Assembly (NCBI GenBank): GCA_015061285.1
Contig: SUWW01000002.1
Span: forward strand, 217,952-281,951
DNA: 64,000 nucleotides
Direction: 5' to 3'
Origin: Bacteroidales bacterium
GTDB taxonomy: Bacteria; Bacteroidota; Bacteroidia; Bacteroidales; Marinilabiliaceae
Both the position numbers and the translations under genes were made by a program. The notes beneath the pieces are model-generated. The model saw nothing but the letters and a program-made list of their open reading frames with translations, had not been told where the DNA came from and did not search any database. This document shows positions 10,433 through 20,507 of this stretch, one piece after another (the first letter of the stretch is position 1; every line of letters starts with the position of its first letter).

Positions 10433-10628
10433 TGACTTCGTTGTTTTATGGTTAAACATATTCAAGTTTCTGACAGCGCATACACAGAAACGGAAGAATC
10501 GTTCACGAAAAGTGAAAAAAAATATGTTGAACGTGGTATAAATATGAAACTAAAATTAGCGCAATATTTATGCGGAATAAAAAAGCGAACAACTAAATTC
10601 GCGCCCAAATTCAAAAACTAAAAGAAAT

Positions 10629-11048
10629 ATGTTGAAAGGAATAATATCAATCTCAGGTCATAGTGAACTCTATAAGATAGTCTCACAAAGTCAGCGAACA
10701 ATGGTCGTAGAATCGCTCAAAGACAAGAAACGTCAGTCGGTGCAGCCTACACAGCGTTTGAGCGCATTGCAAGATATTTCTATGTATACCGAAGATGGCG
10801 ATGTGAAACTTGCAACCGTTCTTGCTAACGTATGCAAAGAGGCTAAAGGTCAACCCGTTCTTGATGCTAAAAAAGCTTCTGCTGATGAGCTCAAGGCTCT
10901 TATGAATAAGGTGTTGCCTAACTGGGATAAAGATCGAATATACACTTCAGATTTGAAAAAACTCTTCTCGTGGTACAATCAGCTACAGGCATGCGGACTC
11001 GTAGCAGAAGATATGGACAAAGAAGAGGAATCGGCCAAGGCTGAGTAA
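10629..11048 (+). CDS. DUF5606 domain-containing protein
   Basis: A 139-residue soluble protein opening MLKGIISISGHSELYKIVSQ, a pattern typical of the Bacteroidota family DUF5606. RLSALQDISMYT and KDRIYTSDLKKLFSWYNQL are the other conserved blocks. The function of the family is unknown. A -7-like TAAATTCG at 10594-10601 lies 28 bp upstream of the start. The next gene begins 29 bp downstream, so the two could be co-transcribed. Confidence 0.85.
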   Translation: MLKGIISISGHSELYKIVSQSQRTMVVESLKDKKRQSVQPTQRLSALQDISMYTEDGDVKLATVLANVCKEAKGQPVLDAKKASADELKALMNKVLPNWDKDRIYTSDLKKLFSWYNQLQACGLVAEDMDKEEESAKAE

Positions 11049-11077
11049 TAATAGTTAGTGTATAAAAGATAGATGTG

Positions 11078-12073
11078 ATGTTTTTTTCCGTAATTATACC
11101 TGTATATAATCGCCCGGAAGAAGTAGAGGAACTCCTCGATTCGCTTACGTTGCAGTCGGAGCGTGATTCTATGGAGGTAATTGTGGTGGAAGATGGCTCT
11201 GCTGTGACTTGCAAGAAAGTGGTAGAGAAGTTTTCTAATCAGTTAAATATCACATATTTATATCAAGAAAATAAAGGTCCAGGCAAGGCGCGTAATTATG
11301 GAGCTTCGATAGCAAAGGGTAAATATTTGCTCTTTTTCGACTCCGATTGTGTCTTGCCTTCCGACTTTATGCACCAAACAAAACTACACCTCGAAAAGGA
11401 GCCGCTTGAATGCTTTGGTGGTCCCGACAAGGCTCATAAGTTCTTCACACGCGTGCAGCAAGCCATATCCTATTCCATGACGTCGTTTCTCACAACGGGC
11501 GGCATTAGAGGAGGCAAAAAGAAGATGGATAAATTTTATCCACGAAGCTTCAATATGGGCGTGCAGCGATCTGTGTTTGAGGAGATTGGCGGTTTTGGCT
11601 CTATGCGTTATGGCGAAGACATTGACTTCAGCATGAATGTGGTAGAGTATGGCTACAAAGTGGGTTTGATAAGCGAGACGTTTGTATATCATAAACGTCG
11701 CAACACGTTCAAATCGTTCTACAAACAAGTGTTTTGTTCTGGCACAGCGCGAGTAACATTGGCATTGCGTCATAGTGGAGCACTTAAGTTGGTTCATTTG
11801 TTGCCATCGGCACTCGTAGTGGCTATTCCTACAACGATAGTTTTAGGAGTGGTTTATAATCCGCTTTTCTTTTTTGTAGTGCCATTTTGGTTGTTTATGC
11901 TAATAGCCGATGGCATGGTGAAAACAGAGAGCTTTCGTACAGGATTGCTTTGTGCCGTAGCCGGATTTATACAAATAGGCGGTTATGGCTTAGGCTTTAT
12001 TACTGCGTTGACGCGTAGATTGTTTGGTAAAGAGAAAGGACACGTTTATTTCAAGACGACGTTTTACAAGTAG
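11078..12073 (+). CDS. Family 2 glycosyltransferase, membrane-anchored
   Basis: A 331-residue protein from the ATG at 11078 (a GTG lies directly before it). The N-terminal GT-A domain shows FSVIIPVYNRPEEVEELLDSL, EVIVVEDGS, NKGPGKARNYG and the DSD metal/nucleotide site (LLFFDSDCVLP), with a later GEDIDFSMN acid motif. Two hydrophobic segments near residues 240-310 anchor it to the membrane. It would transfer a sugar from a nucleotide donor to an envelope or secreted glycan. The acceptor cannot be predicted, and no glycan cluster surrounds it. Confidence 0.88.
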   Translation: MFFSVIIPVYNRPEEVEELLDSLTLQSERDSMEVIVVEDGSAVTCKKVVEKFSNQLNITYLYQENKGPGKARNYGASIAKGKYLLFFDSDCVLPSDFMHQTKLHLEKEPLECFGGPDKAHKFFTRVQQAISYSMTSFLTTGGIRGGKKKMDKFYPRSFNMGVQRSVFEEIGGFGSMRYGEDIDFSMNVVEYGYKVGLISETFVYHKRRNTFKSFYKQVFCSGTARVTLALRHSGALKLVHLLPSALVVAIPTTIVLGVVYNPLFFFVVPFWLFMLIADGMVKTESFRTGLLCAVAGFIQIGGYGLGFITALTRRLFGKEKGHVYFKTTFYK

Positions 12074-12220
12074 CATAGTTTAGTATTTAACACAATGTTC
12101 GTTTTACGTGTTTTGCTGAATTTTATTCCATACGTAAAATAAGTACGACATGATTGAAGATAAAAGGTTACTTTCGCAGCAAAATTCAAAAAACATTAAG
12201 AATAACAAAATAAGAGAGAA

Positions 12221-13297
12221 ATGAAGAAGCACAATTTCTATGCAGGTCCTTCGATACTGCCACAGTACACAATTAAAAATACAGCTGATGCAGTGCTCGA
12301 TTTTGCCGGAACTGGTCTTTCTCTGCTCGAGATTTCGCACCGTAGCAAAGAATTCCAAGCTGTAATGGACGAAACCCAAGCTCTTTTCAAGGAAATACTT
12401 GACATTCCAGCTGGTTACGAAGTAGTATTCGTAGGTGGTGGTGCAAGCCTCCAATTCTGTATGGTTCCTTACAACATTCTTAACAAGAAGGCCGCTTACC
12501 TCAAGACTGGTGTTTGGGCTAAAAAAGCTCAAAAAGAGGCTACCGCTTTCGGCGAAGTTGTTGAAGTTGCTTCTTCCGAAGACAAAACTTTCTGCTACAT
12601 TCCTAAAGGTTTCGAAGCTAAAGTTCCTACCGATGTAGATTACTTCCACATCACTACCAATAACACTATTTATGGTACCGAGCTTCATAAAGATCCGGAA
12701 GTGAAAGTTCCTCTCGTAGCCGATATGTCTTCTGATATCTTCAGCCGTCCTATCGACATCTCTAAATATTCTATTATCTACGGTGGTGCTCAGAAAAACC
12801 TCGCTCCTGCAGGTCTCGCGTTCGCTATCGTAAAGGTTGATGCTCTTGGCAAGGTTGATCGCCACATTCCTACAATGCTCGACTATCGTACGCATATCGA
12901 TGCTGGCTCTATGTTCAATACTCCTCCTTGCGTAGCTGTTTATGGTGCACTTCAAACCCTCAAATGGCTCAAAGCTGAAGGTGGTGTCAAAGAGATGCAG
13001 CGTCGTGCTCTTGTTAAGGCCGACAAACTTTACTCAGCTATCGATGGCAGTCGTATTTTCCGTCCTACCGTTACCGACCACGAAGATCGTTCTTACATGA
13101 ATATCTGCTTCGTAATGAAGGACGAATACAAAGATCTCGAGAAGGAATTCCTCGATTTCGCTACAGCTCAAGGCATGATTGGTATCAAGGGTCACCGTTC
13201 GGTTGGTGGTTTCCGCGCTTCTACCTACAACGCTCTCCCTGTTGAGAGTGTCGACGCTCTTGTAGCTGTTATGAAAGAATTTGAAAGCAAACATTAA
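12221..13297 (+). CDS. serC: Phosphoserine aminotransferase
   Basis: A 358-residue class V PLP-dependent aminotransferase that converts 3-phosphohydroxypyruvate and glutamate to phosphoserine. It opens [13 protein letters not shown], the family start. [14 protein letters not shown] is the cofactor phosphate region, and [14 protein letters not shown] carries the Schiff-base Lys. [15 protein letters not shown] near the C-terminus is the substrate-binding loop. A -7-like TACTTTCG at 12169-12176 lies about 45 bp upstream. serA follows on the same strand, separated by a terminator-like hairpin. Confidence 0.97.
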   Translation: MKKHNFYAGPSILPQYTIKNTADAVLDFAGTGLSLLEISHRSKEFQAVMDETQALFKEILDIPAGYEVVFVGGGASLQFCMVPYNILNKKAAYLKTGVWAKKAQKEATAFGEVVEVASSEDKTFCYIPKGFEAKVPTDVDYFHITTNNTIYGTELHKDPEVKVPLVADMSSDIFSRPIDISKYSIIYGGAQKNLAPAGLAFAIVKVDALGKVDRHIPTMLDYRTHIDAGSMFNTPPCVAVYGALQTLKWLKAEGGVKEMQRRALVKADKLYSAIDGSRIFRPTVTDHEDRSYMNICFVMKDEYKDLEKEFLDFATAQGMIGIKGHRSVGGFRASTYNALPVESVDALVAVMKEFESKH

Positions 13298-13314
13298 TTG
13301 AGAGAGAATATCTA

Positions 13315-13365
13315 AGTTGAAAGCCGTGAGGTGAACTCTTACAGCTTTCAACTTTCTCTTTTTTT
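13315..13365 (+). terminator. Terminator or attenuator between serC and serA
   Basis: AGTTGAAAGC at 13315-13324 pairs with GCTTTCAACT at 13344-13353 and is followed by seven T. The stem uses the GTTGAAA word of the heptad repeats seen elsewhere. Read-through would still allow serC-serA co-expression. Confidence 0.75.
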
Positions 13366-13395
13366 AGATAGTTAATCGTAAATATTTATATAGAT

Positions 13396-14319
13396 ATGAC
13401 AAAAGTATTAGTTGCTACCGAAAAGCCTTTTGCTAAAGTTGCTGTCGATGGCATTCGTAAAGAAGTAGAAGCTGCAGGTTTCGAACTTGCATTGCTCGAA
13501 AAATATACCGATAAGAAACAGCTCCTCGATGCAGTGAAAGATGCTGATGCTATCATCATTCGTTCAGATATTGTTGATGCTGAAGTGTTCGATGCTGCTA
13601 AGAATCTTAAGATTGTTGTTCGTGCTGGTGCTGGCTACGACAATATCGACCTCAATGCTGCTACGGCTCACAAAGTATGCGCTATGAACACTCCAGGTCA
13701 GAACGCCAATGCTGTTGCTGAGCTTGCACTCGGTCTTATGGTTTATGCTGTTCGTAACTTCTTCAATGGAACTTCGGGCACCGAACTTATGGGCAAGAAA
13801 CTTGGTATCCATGCATACGGCAACGTAGGTCGCAATGTGGCTCGCGTGGCTAAAGGTTTTGGTATGGATATTTACGCTTTCGATGCTTTCTGCCCTAAAG
13901 AAGTTATTGAGAAAGACGGTGTGAAGGCTGTGGCTTCTGTAGAAGAACTCTATTCTACGTGCGACATCGTTTCGCTCCACATTCCTGCTACTGCCGAGAC
14001 TAAGAATTCTATCAACTATGCTCTCGTAAATCGTATGCCTAAAGGTGGTATCCTCGTAAATACCGCTCGCAAAGAGGTTATCAACGAGGCCGAGCTCATC
14101 AAGTTGATGGAAGAGCGCCAAGATTTGAAATATATCGCCGATATTATGCCAGCTGCTAACGACGAGTTCGCTCAGAAATTCGCAGGTCGCTACTTCGCTA
14201 CTCCTAAGAAGATGGGTGCGCAGACCGCCGAGGCAAATATCAACGCTGGTATTGCCGCTGCAAAGCAAATCGTTGGCTTCATAAAAGATGGTAACGAGAA
14301 ATTCCGCTTGAACAAATAA
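13396..14319 (+). CDS. serA: D-3-phosphoglycerate dehydrogenase, short Lys-type
   Basis: A 307-residue NAD-dependent dehydrogenase for the first step of serine synthesis from 3-phosphoglycerate. The substrate domain gives VRAGAGYDNID. The Rossmann fold is marked by GIHAYGNVGRNVA, and NTARKEVINEAEL carries the catalytic Arg. The usual catalytic His after the TP dipeptide is replaced by Lys271 (ATPKKMGAQTAEAN). There is no C-terminal ACT or regulatory domain, so serine feedback of the classic kind is not expected. From memory, this Lys-containing short form is typical of Bacteroides relatives and Entamoeba. Confidence 0.94.
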   Translation: MTKVLVATEKPFAKVAVDGIRKEVEAAGFELALLEKYTDKKQLLDAVKDADAIIIRSDIVDAEVFDAAKNLKIVVRAGAGYDNIDLNAATAHKVCAMNTPGQNANAVAELALGLMVYAVRNFFNGTSGTELMGKKLGIHAYGNVGRNVARVAKGFGMDIYAFDAFCPKEVIEKDGVKAVASVEELYSTCDIVSLHIPATAETKNSINYALVNRMPKGGILVNTARKEVINEAELIKLMEERQDLKYIADIMPAANDEFAQKFAGRYFATPKKMGAQTAEANINAGIAAAKQIVGFIKDGNEKFRLNK

Positions 14320-14355
14320 TTACGAAATAAGTACGTAGCTTCCATGCGTACGTCG

Positions 14356-14396
14356 GCCTCCATGTAGCCTCCTCGGTTATATGGAGGCTGTTTTTG
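14356..14396 (+). terminator. Rho-independent terminator of serA
   Basis: GCCTCCAT at 14356-14363 pairs with ATGGAGGC at 14381-14388, followed by TGTTTTTG. Confidence 0.88.
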
Positions 14397-14447
14397 TTTG
14401 CTGAGGCTTTTCATTAGAAAAAGTGACCTCCGAATAGAGCGAATATT

Positions 14448-14490
14448 ATCACACAGATTTCACAGATTTGAACAGATTCTCGCAGATATA
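14448..14490. repeat. ATTTCACAGATT-type intergenic repeat
   Basis: CACAGATTTCACAGATTTG and neighbouring CAGATT words belong to the same decayed repeat family as the stretch at 5909-5967. The following sequence, 14491-14699, is AT-rich and contains AATTTGTTCC and CAATTTGTG words of the same kind. I see no gene there. Confidence 0.5.
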
Positions 14491-14699
14491 TATAACCACG
14501 TAATAAACCTGATGCCCACAAATTGAGGTTAATTACTCCACGAATCGAGACAAATATTTATCGCAATTGGTGAATGCAATTTGTTCCAATTTGTGAGCGG
14601 TTAGCAACGAAACGCTCTAAAAACACGGAATGTTACCTGTTAGGATTGTTTTTTCATCGGTTAAGATGTTCTATGTTAGCTCCATACATATCGAACTTT

Positions 14700-14778
14700 C
14701 ACATTTTTCTAACCGTCAAATGCTCGAATAATCACATTTTCATAACCATCAAGTGTTCAAATAATCACATTTTCATAA
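14700..14778. repeat. 33-bp tandem repeat, about 2.4 copies
   Basis: Units at 14700-14732, 14733-14765 and a partial third from 14766 share the frame CACATTTTCATAACC, then TCAAGTG, then AATAAT, with a few differences. The period is a multiple of three and one frame stays open, but the local short reading frame (14574-14798) has no start context or homology that I recognise. It is treated as non-coding. Confidence 0.7.
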
Positions 14779-14813
14779 TTATGAGTTACAAATTATGAAT
14801 TGTGAATTATTAT

Positions 14814-14935
14814 GAGATCCTTCGTTGCACTCAGGATGACAAGTTCAATTACGAATTACGAGTTACGAATTATGAATTCTCAGTTCTAGGAGATCCTTCG
14901 CTATGCTCAGGATGACAACAGAGAATTATGAATTT
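14814..14935. repeat. Two direct copies of a GATCCTTCGC...CTCAGGATGAC element with TTACGAA heptads
   Basis: Copies at 14814-14842 and 14890-14918 read GAGATCCTTCG, a variable TTGCA or CTATG, then CTCAGGATGACAA. Between and after them are tandem seven-base words (AATTACG, AATTATG) and TTTTCAA words that run directly into the 3' end of the alpha-2-macroglobulin-like gene. Confidence 0.75.
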
Positions 14936-17900
14936 TCAATTTTCAACTTTCAATTTTCTTCCTTCGGTATGCGCATCCAAACCATCTACGTACATGCATA
15001 CGGCTTCGGCATAGCCAGCATTCATCTGACCAGCGTTGGTTACATAGCATTGGTAGCTGAAGGTGTGCTTACCGCGTGGTAGGCGTTCAACGAAGAAATC
15101 GACTGAGGCGTCGTGTGGTGAGAAGTAGTGAGGTATGGTGCTTTCGTTGTTGTGGCGTGGCAACCACCACCAACCATGATACTCGCTTGTTTGATCAATT
15201 GGTTCGAAAGCGGCTGGACGGTAGTCGCTGATGCGCACAAAATCCATGTCCTCGGCAGTTGTCACGGTGAGCGTTATAGTTACTTTGTCGCCTACTTTGG
15301 TGCCACCTTCGATGGTGCGAGTTATGCTTATGTCGGCGGAGTTGTTGGCCGCCATTTGGTCAGTGGCAAGTAGGGCGGTGCGTTGCCAATTGCCCCACGA
15401 TGCAAGTTGTGAGGTATGGTCTATAGTTACCTCATTCGGACTTGGCGAAATGCTTGTCTGACCGCTCACCTCTATGTCTTTATCGTCATACGTAATAGTA
15501 TCTACATAATGGTTGTCGGTGTCTTGTGTCAGTAAGGCAAGCACTGCGCGCGAAGTGGCTTGGGTGTCGTTCCAATGCACAGAGCGTTTTTCGCGCAGGA
15601 GCCAATTCATCACGCGAGGCTGGTCGGCATTGTCGACGTCGATTTCGTTCATAGCTATGATGAGCATAGCGTGGTTGAATGTTTGGTCGGCATACCAGAA
15701 ATGGCCACGCAGACTTATGTGAGCCGTGTATTCGTCGGGGCGAACAAGATTTTCGGTAACGGAGCGTAGCAAGCGCTGAGCCTCTTTGGCGCGACCAATG
15801 CGGTTGAGAATTACGGCAGCCATCAGTTTTTGCGTCGGGTTGTTGAGGCGCGAAGCTACAGGAATGGAAGCCACAGCACTCTTCATTGCAGGGTCGGAGG
15901 TTTTGATGCCCTGCAAGCAACTAAGCGTGTAGAGACGATGCAGCATCAAGTAGTCGGCTTCGGGGTTCTTCACCTTGTCGCGCTCCCATTGTTCAACCTC
16001 TTTTGCCACTTGGCTCTCTATGTATTTTTGTCCCTTCTGGCACATCTCGCTCACGTCGGCGCTATTCACCATGCCATAGCGCAAAAGCATTCCAAGAGTA
16101 GACAGAATGTGGCGTGTGATGTATTCCGAGCCGTCCATACCTTTGAACCAAGGGAACGAGCCGTCTGAGAGTTGCATCTTTTGTAATTTGCTTAGGGCAG
16201 AGTTGTAGGTCTTGCGCGAGGTGTTGTCGCTGAGCATACGTACGACATCGCGGTCGTGCTGCTTCTGGAATGTGTTGAAACGCACCCATGGCGAGTTTTT
16301 CTCCATATTATGCTCAGTAAGTATGCTCGAGTTGATGTTTTTGCGGAGCGAATCGACCCACATCTGCACATCGGCACGCTTCATAAGCATCATAGCTATT
16401 GCTGATGATTCTATTTGTCCGAGATAAGTATCCGACGATGGCCAAGCGCAATCGTGAAGGTGGGGTAGTGCACGTAGTACCTCGGTCCATGCGTTGCAAG
16501 TGTAGCTAAACGAACTTGCGAGTTCACCATCGTTGTTGCTGAACGGATTGTGCAAGGTGTGTTTGCCATTCTTTAGCAATATGAACGACTGACTCTCGGT
16601 AATCTCTTTGTAACGCGAACGCACAGGCAAAGAGTGACGTTCTCCATCGGAGAATTTGCCATCGGAAGCCGACATAGCTATGCGTAGCGAATCAGCGCCA
16701 TCGGGCACAACCATAGTGAAGCGGAACGTATGTTGCTGCGCCGTTGTGGCAGAAGTCTGTTTTTGCGTTTGGTCGTTCACTTGCAATGTAGCTATGATGT
16801 TGCTGCACGCGCTGTCGCAAGTGGCTGTCATACTTATGCTTATGGTATCGCCTTCACACACGGTGCGTGGCAGCCAAGCTTTTACGGTAAGCGGCTTGCT
16901 CACAACGAGCGTTTTGCTGAGGTAGCCGCCATTCATCTGTTTGTCGTGGGCTATGGCTTGTAGGCGATAAGTGGTTATGTTATCGGGCAGCGTGAACGAG
17001 AATGTTGCGTTCCCCTCGCTATTGGTTTGCAGATGAGGATAGAAGAAAACAGTTTCGCGGAAGTCGGTGCGGAGCTGAGGTTTTGTAGCCGATTCCTCTT
17101 CAATAATGCCAAGACTATTTTCTACCATTGGCGGAGTTGGTGGCTCGGGCTCACCTTCATAGGCTAAAAATCTATTCTGCACCACAGCACCGGTAAGGAG
17201 CGACTTCTTTTGCACTCCATAACCAACCATAACAACCTCGTCCAGTGCGTCATCGCTTACTTTTTCTTCTTCTATTTCTATGAATTCTTCTGCTGCAATC
17301 GCATTCGCACTTTTTCTACCTCTAATACGTACGTGGTTATATACATTTGCGCGATACATTGGATTGTAGCGGCCGAGGTCGAGTGTGATTATATCGGTAA
17401 TATCACGATTGGAATAGATATTATGGTTGATAAATGTATGACCATTCTGAAGCTTTGGCGCATCTTTATGCCACGACACGCTGCCACGTTGTATATCGAG
17501 AAATCTGCAATATGAATGCGAATTAAGCGAATTGCGATAGAAACGCGCGTTCCACGAATTGGAGCGAATGCGGTCGAGGCGCGTGTCGTACATCGAAGCT
17601 AATATTTCGGCTTCGGGCGCACCGTTTTTGCTGCCAATGGTGAATGTGGCTGTTTGTGTAGCGCCCGGCACATTATGGTCGCGCCACGTAGCAAGCTGTA
17701 TGTCGAGGTCGGTATTCTCTTCGGCTTTCTGCACCGACATCGACTCGTCGAAGGTCTCGTTGTCCTTGGTTATGCTCGCCATAATATGCAGTTCCATGTA
17801 GTTGAGTTTGCTCACAGGAATAGCCACCGACAGTTGCTTTATCTCGCCCGACAGCGCTACATAACGGCGGTCGATAATCTTGCCAGCATACTCCACCAAT

Positions 17901-20422
17901 ACCAGTATTTTAGCTTTGGGCAAGTTGCTGCCAACGTAGAAATGATAATCCTTGCCAGGCGTGAATTGTTTGTCGGTTCTGCCAAGGTAAATCTCTCTCT
18001 TAAGCTCGCACTTGCCCTCGTGAGCGCGCAGACAAAAGTCGCGTTCCGCCCCAAGAGTTTTGCCAGTGTAGCTCGTGGCCTCCGCCGTAATGCGGTAGAC
18101 GCCCGTAGCCATATCTTTAGCCGAAATACTTATTGTGGTGTCGCCATTCACTTCTACCGTTTTGCGCAAAATGGTGTCGGCAACGGTGTAAATAGGAAAT
18201 CTTTCGTATGTATGAGTAGTAGAGCCTATTATGGTGTCGCTCTCGAGCCCTACGTATGGCTTGTAGCCTCGCGATGGACGCATCTTGCAAATGGTGTAAG
18301 TAACCTTATTGCGGTATGGCTGACCATTGAAGTTATGGCTATAGAGCCTGAACGAAATGCTGTCCGTATTCTCGAATTCATTGTTTGCGAACAACTCCAA
18401 CGAACTACCATATTCGCTCACCACAACGCGAGTTTCGGCTTCGGTAGTTTCGCCTGCAAGGTCGGTCATCTCGGCGAAGATAGGGTAGTCTTCATAATCA
18501 TCGGTGCTATCGGTGGCAAGCGTGTAGCTGAAACGCCCATCAACATCGGTGCGCACGATGCAAGTGGTGTCGTATAACACGTCTTCGATTTCTATCTGCG
18601 CATCTATAATAGGCTTATTATCAATAGAAAGAGCTCTTCCGCTCACCTTCACGCTATCGCCAGGCGCAATGGCTACTTTTATTGGCTCGAACTCAATGCG
18701 GTTGCCGCTGCGTTTGTATTCCTCAATACTTATGCTGCAATAACTTGATGCAGATTTATCTCTCTTCGCGTTTATCTCAATGTTTGCATAGCCGAGGTCA
18801 ACGTCCTTAGGGATGCGCAGTTTGCAGCTTGCCGTGCCGAAGTCGTTGGTGACGATGGTGGTGTCGGCAATCTTGGTGTCGTTGTGCGAATAGAACTCCA
18901 CCAAGAGTTTTTGCGCCTCGGTGTCGGCCCATTTCTTTTCGCTGTTAGCCTTATAGAGCCAAGCCTTCAACTCCACGGTCTGCCCTGGGCGGTAGATATT
19001 GCGGTCGCTGACAACGGCTACGCGCGTATTGGTTTGGTCCTTATCTCTATCTCGTCCATACCCCGAAACTGAAATATTTATTTGGTCGTTGCCGTTGCAT
19101 ATTTTGCGCTCTTTCCATTTGTTATCGCTGATTGACAACATGCCGTAATCGTCCACCTTCTTGCCGTCGATGGTGGCTTTGGGCAGAGGTTCGCCGTTGG
19201 TAGCGCTGCGCAGAACAATTTGCGTTTCGCCATTGTTGTAAATAGTCATAGCCGAAATGTCGGTCACCTGAAAATGGTTGCGAGCAAGCAGCGTGTCGTG
19301 GCGAGCCACAATTTCGTAATGTCCAAAAGGCAGTTCACGCAGTTCGGTGTAGGTTTCTTGTCTGTCTACGCGTCCGCGAGCCTTCGGAATGCTGAAATGA
19401 TAGGTAGCAACGGGCTTTTCGTTCGTCGGGTTGAAATCCTTCACATCGCCGTTATTTATGCTATAAATATCTACGTCGACAGCCTCTAAGTTCTTGGTAG
19501 CTATGCGAATAGGTATGTTGCTATTAGGTATGTAAGCACGTCTTACACCAACTTCAAGACCCGTAGCATTTATATTGTTCAATTTGTCGTTCGTGAGTTT
19601 CAATGCCTTGCCACGCAGCACTTTAGCCGCTTTTTGCAGATGTGCCACGGCAGTGTCGGCGTATGCATCGGAGAGGGCTGCAGGTTTGTTATTTATGAGC
19701 GCCATACTGCTATAATAATCGCCACTTACGAAATAGGCCAAAGCCTCCGTTTCGGGCGAGAATGCAAGCTTGTGTATATGCTGCGTAATTTGGCGCATTT
19801 TATCGGCGTTGAAGCCATTTCGAGCCTTTAGCATCTCGTAGAGAATCTTGCTCGTGGGTGTGCCCTCGTCGCTCCATTGCTTCATTATCGAATCTTCTGT
19901 GGATAGGCAACTAAGTTCAACGGATGCAAGCATCATGTAGTCGTAGAGGCTCATAGGAATGATGATGTCGGCACTGTCCACAGCACAATATGCGCTAATT
20001 TGGCTCAGTGTGTCGCGGTGCGAGGCTATATCGGTAGCAAAACTCTTGTAATTCCATCTATTCGCAACGATAGCTTTGCGTAGCCACAGCATCTCGGTGA
20101 GTGGCGTCCACGACTGCTCTATCTCCTTGTCGATAGCAGCAACCATATTTTCGGTTGTCTCAAGGCGGTTTGCGTTGAGCGATAGCTCTTTGTCGATGAG
20201 AGTGAGCATTAGGCGTGTCTCTTTGGTAGACTTTGCCCTGCGTTTGGCTTCGGCAAAATAGGGTTCGGCACTCCGCGGCAAATCGTGCCTCATACACGAG
20301 TCGATAGCCGCCGCCAATTGCGTGTCGGTCAGAGTTTTTACACTATTATCAGACTGTTTTTTTATAGCAAATGATACGGTAGCCACAAGCGCCACCAAAG
20401 CAAGGTAGATAGGACGTTTCAT
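14936..20422 (-). CDS. Giant alpha-2-macroglobulin-like exported protein without thioester
   Basis: A 1828-residue protein with an N-terminal signal peptide (YLALVALVATVSFA) and no lipobox Cys. After a helical N-terminal region come macroglobulin domains; DRNIYRPGQTVELKAW near residue 470 is the MG2 hallmark. At about 1057-1085 there is a SusC-plug-like VVMVGYGVQKKS. The alpha-2-macroglobulin block follows (FRETVFFYPHL, FSFTLPDNITTYRLQA), then an alpha/alpha toroid ending in a receptor-binding-like domain. Where thioester members have CxEQ, this one reads CAWPSSDTYLGQ. The family traps proteases or protects the envelope. The last residues (KLKVEN) are encoded by an intergenic repeat. Confidence 0.9.
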   Translation of the reverse strand: MKRPIYLALVALVATVSFAIKKQSDNSVKTLTDTQLAAAIDSCMRHDLPRSAEPYFAEAKRRAKSTKETRLMLTLIDKELSLNANRLETTENMVAAIDKEIEQSWTPLTEMLWLRKAIVANRWNYKSFATDIASHRDTLSQISAYCAVDSADIIIPMSLYDYMMLASVELSCLSTEDSIMKQWSDEGTPTSKILYEMLKARNGFNADKMRQITQHIHKLAFSPETEALAYFVSGDYYSSMALINNKPAALSDAYADTAVAHLQKAAKVLRGKALKLTNDKLNNINATGLEVGVRRAYIPNSNIPIRIATKNLEAVDVDIYSINNGDVKDFNPTNEKPVATYHFSIPKARGRVDRQETYTELRELPFGHYEIVARHDTLLARNHFQVTDISAMTIYNNGETQIVLRSATNGEPLPKATIDGKKVDDYGMLSISDNKWKERKICNGNDQINISVSGYGRDRDKDQTNTRVAVVSDRNIYRPGQTVELKAWLYKANSEKKWADTEAQKLLVEFYSHNDTKIADTTIVTNDFGTASCKLRIPKDVDLGYANIEINAKRDKSASSYCSISIEEYKRSGNRIEFEPIKVAIAPGDSVKVSGRALSIDNKPIIDAQIEIEDVLYDTTCIVRTDVDGRFSYTLATDSTDDYEDYPIFAEMTDLAGETTEAETRVVVSEYGSSLELFANNEFENTDSISFRLYSHNFNGQPYRNKVTYTICKMRPSRGYKPYVGLESDTIIGSTTHTYERFPIYTVADTILRKTVEVNGDTTISISAKDMATGVYRITAEATSYTGKTLGAERDFCLRAHEGKCELKREIYLGRTDKQFTPGKDYHFYVGSNLPKAKILVLVEYAGKIIDRRYVALSGEIKQLSVAIPVSKLNYMELHIMASITKDNETFDESMSVQKAEENTDLDIQLATWRDHNVPGATQTATFTIGSKNGAPEAEILASMYDTRLDRIRSNSWNARFYRNSLNSHSYCRFLDIQRGSVSWHKDAPKLQNGHTFINHNIYSNRDITDIITLDLGRYNPMYRANVYNHVRIRGRKSANAIAAEEFIEIEEEKVSDDALDEVVMVGYGVQKKSLLTGAVVQNRFLAYEGEPEPPTPPMVENSLGIIEEESATKPQLRTDFRETVFFYPHLQTNSEGNATFSFTLPDNITTYRLQAIAHDKQMNGGYLSKTLVVSKPLTVKAWLPRTVCEGDTISISMTATCDSACSNIIATLQVNDQTQKQTSATTAQQHTFRFTMVVPDGADSLRIAMSASDGKFSDGERHSLPVRSRYKEITESQSFILLKNGKHTLHNPFSNNDGELASSFSYTCNAWTEVLRALPHLHDCAWPSSDTYLGQIESSAIAMMLMKRADVQMWVDSLRKNINSSILTEHNMEKNSPWVRFNTFQKQHDRDVVRMLSDNTSRKTYNSALSKLQKMQLSDGSFPWFKGMDGSEYITRHILSTLGMLLRYGMVNSADVSEMCQKGQKYIESQVAKEVEQWERDKVKNPEADYLMLHRLYTLSCLQGIKTSDPAMKSAVASIPVASRLNNPTQKLMAAVILNRIGRAKEAQRLLRSVTENLVRPDEYTAHISLRGHFWYADQTFNHAMLIIAMNEIDVDNADQPRVMNWLLREKRSVHWNDTQATSRAVLALLTQDTDNHYVDTITYDDKDIEVSGQTSISPSPNEVTIDHTSQLASWGNWQRTALLATDQMAANNSADISITRTIEGGTKVGDKVTITLTVTTAEDMDFVRISDYRPAAFEPIDQTSEYHGWWWLPRHNNESTIPHYFSPHDASVDFFVERLPRGKHTFSYQCYVTNAGQMNAGYAEAVCMYVDGLDAHTEGRKLKVEN

Positions 20423-20507
20423 CGCGTAGATATTGTTTGTCGAAAAATAATGAATATTCTATCTAAATTTGTGTTATAGATTATTAATAACTAACAACAA
20501 AAAAGCA

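Noticed and set aside
12104-12955. Minus-strand frame of 283 codons opposite serC
   Set aside because: serC has all catalytic motifs in the plus strand; the antisense product has no recognisable features.
14574-14798. 74-codon frame through the 33-bp repeats
   Set aside because: No start context, no homology, and the peptide is only the translation of the tandem repeat.
17654-18577. Long plus-strand frame of 307 codons inside the alpha-2-macroglobulin region
   Set aside because: It is antisense to a clearly coding frame, has no domain or start context, and arises from the codon bias of the other strand.
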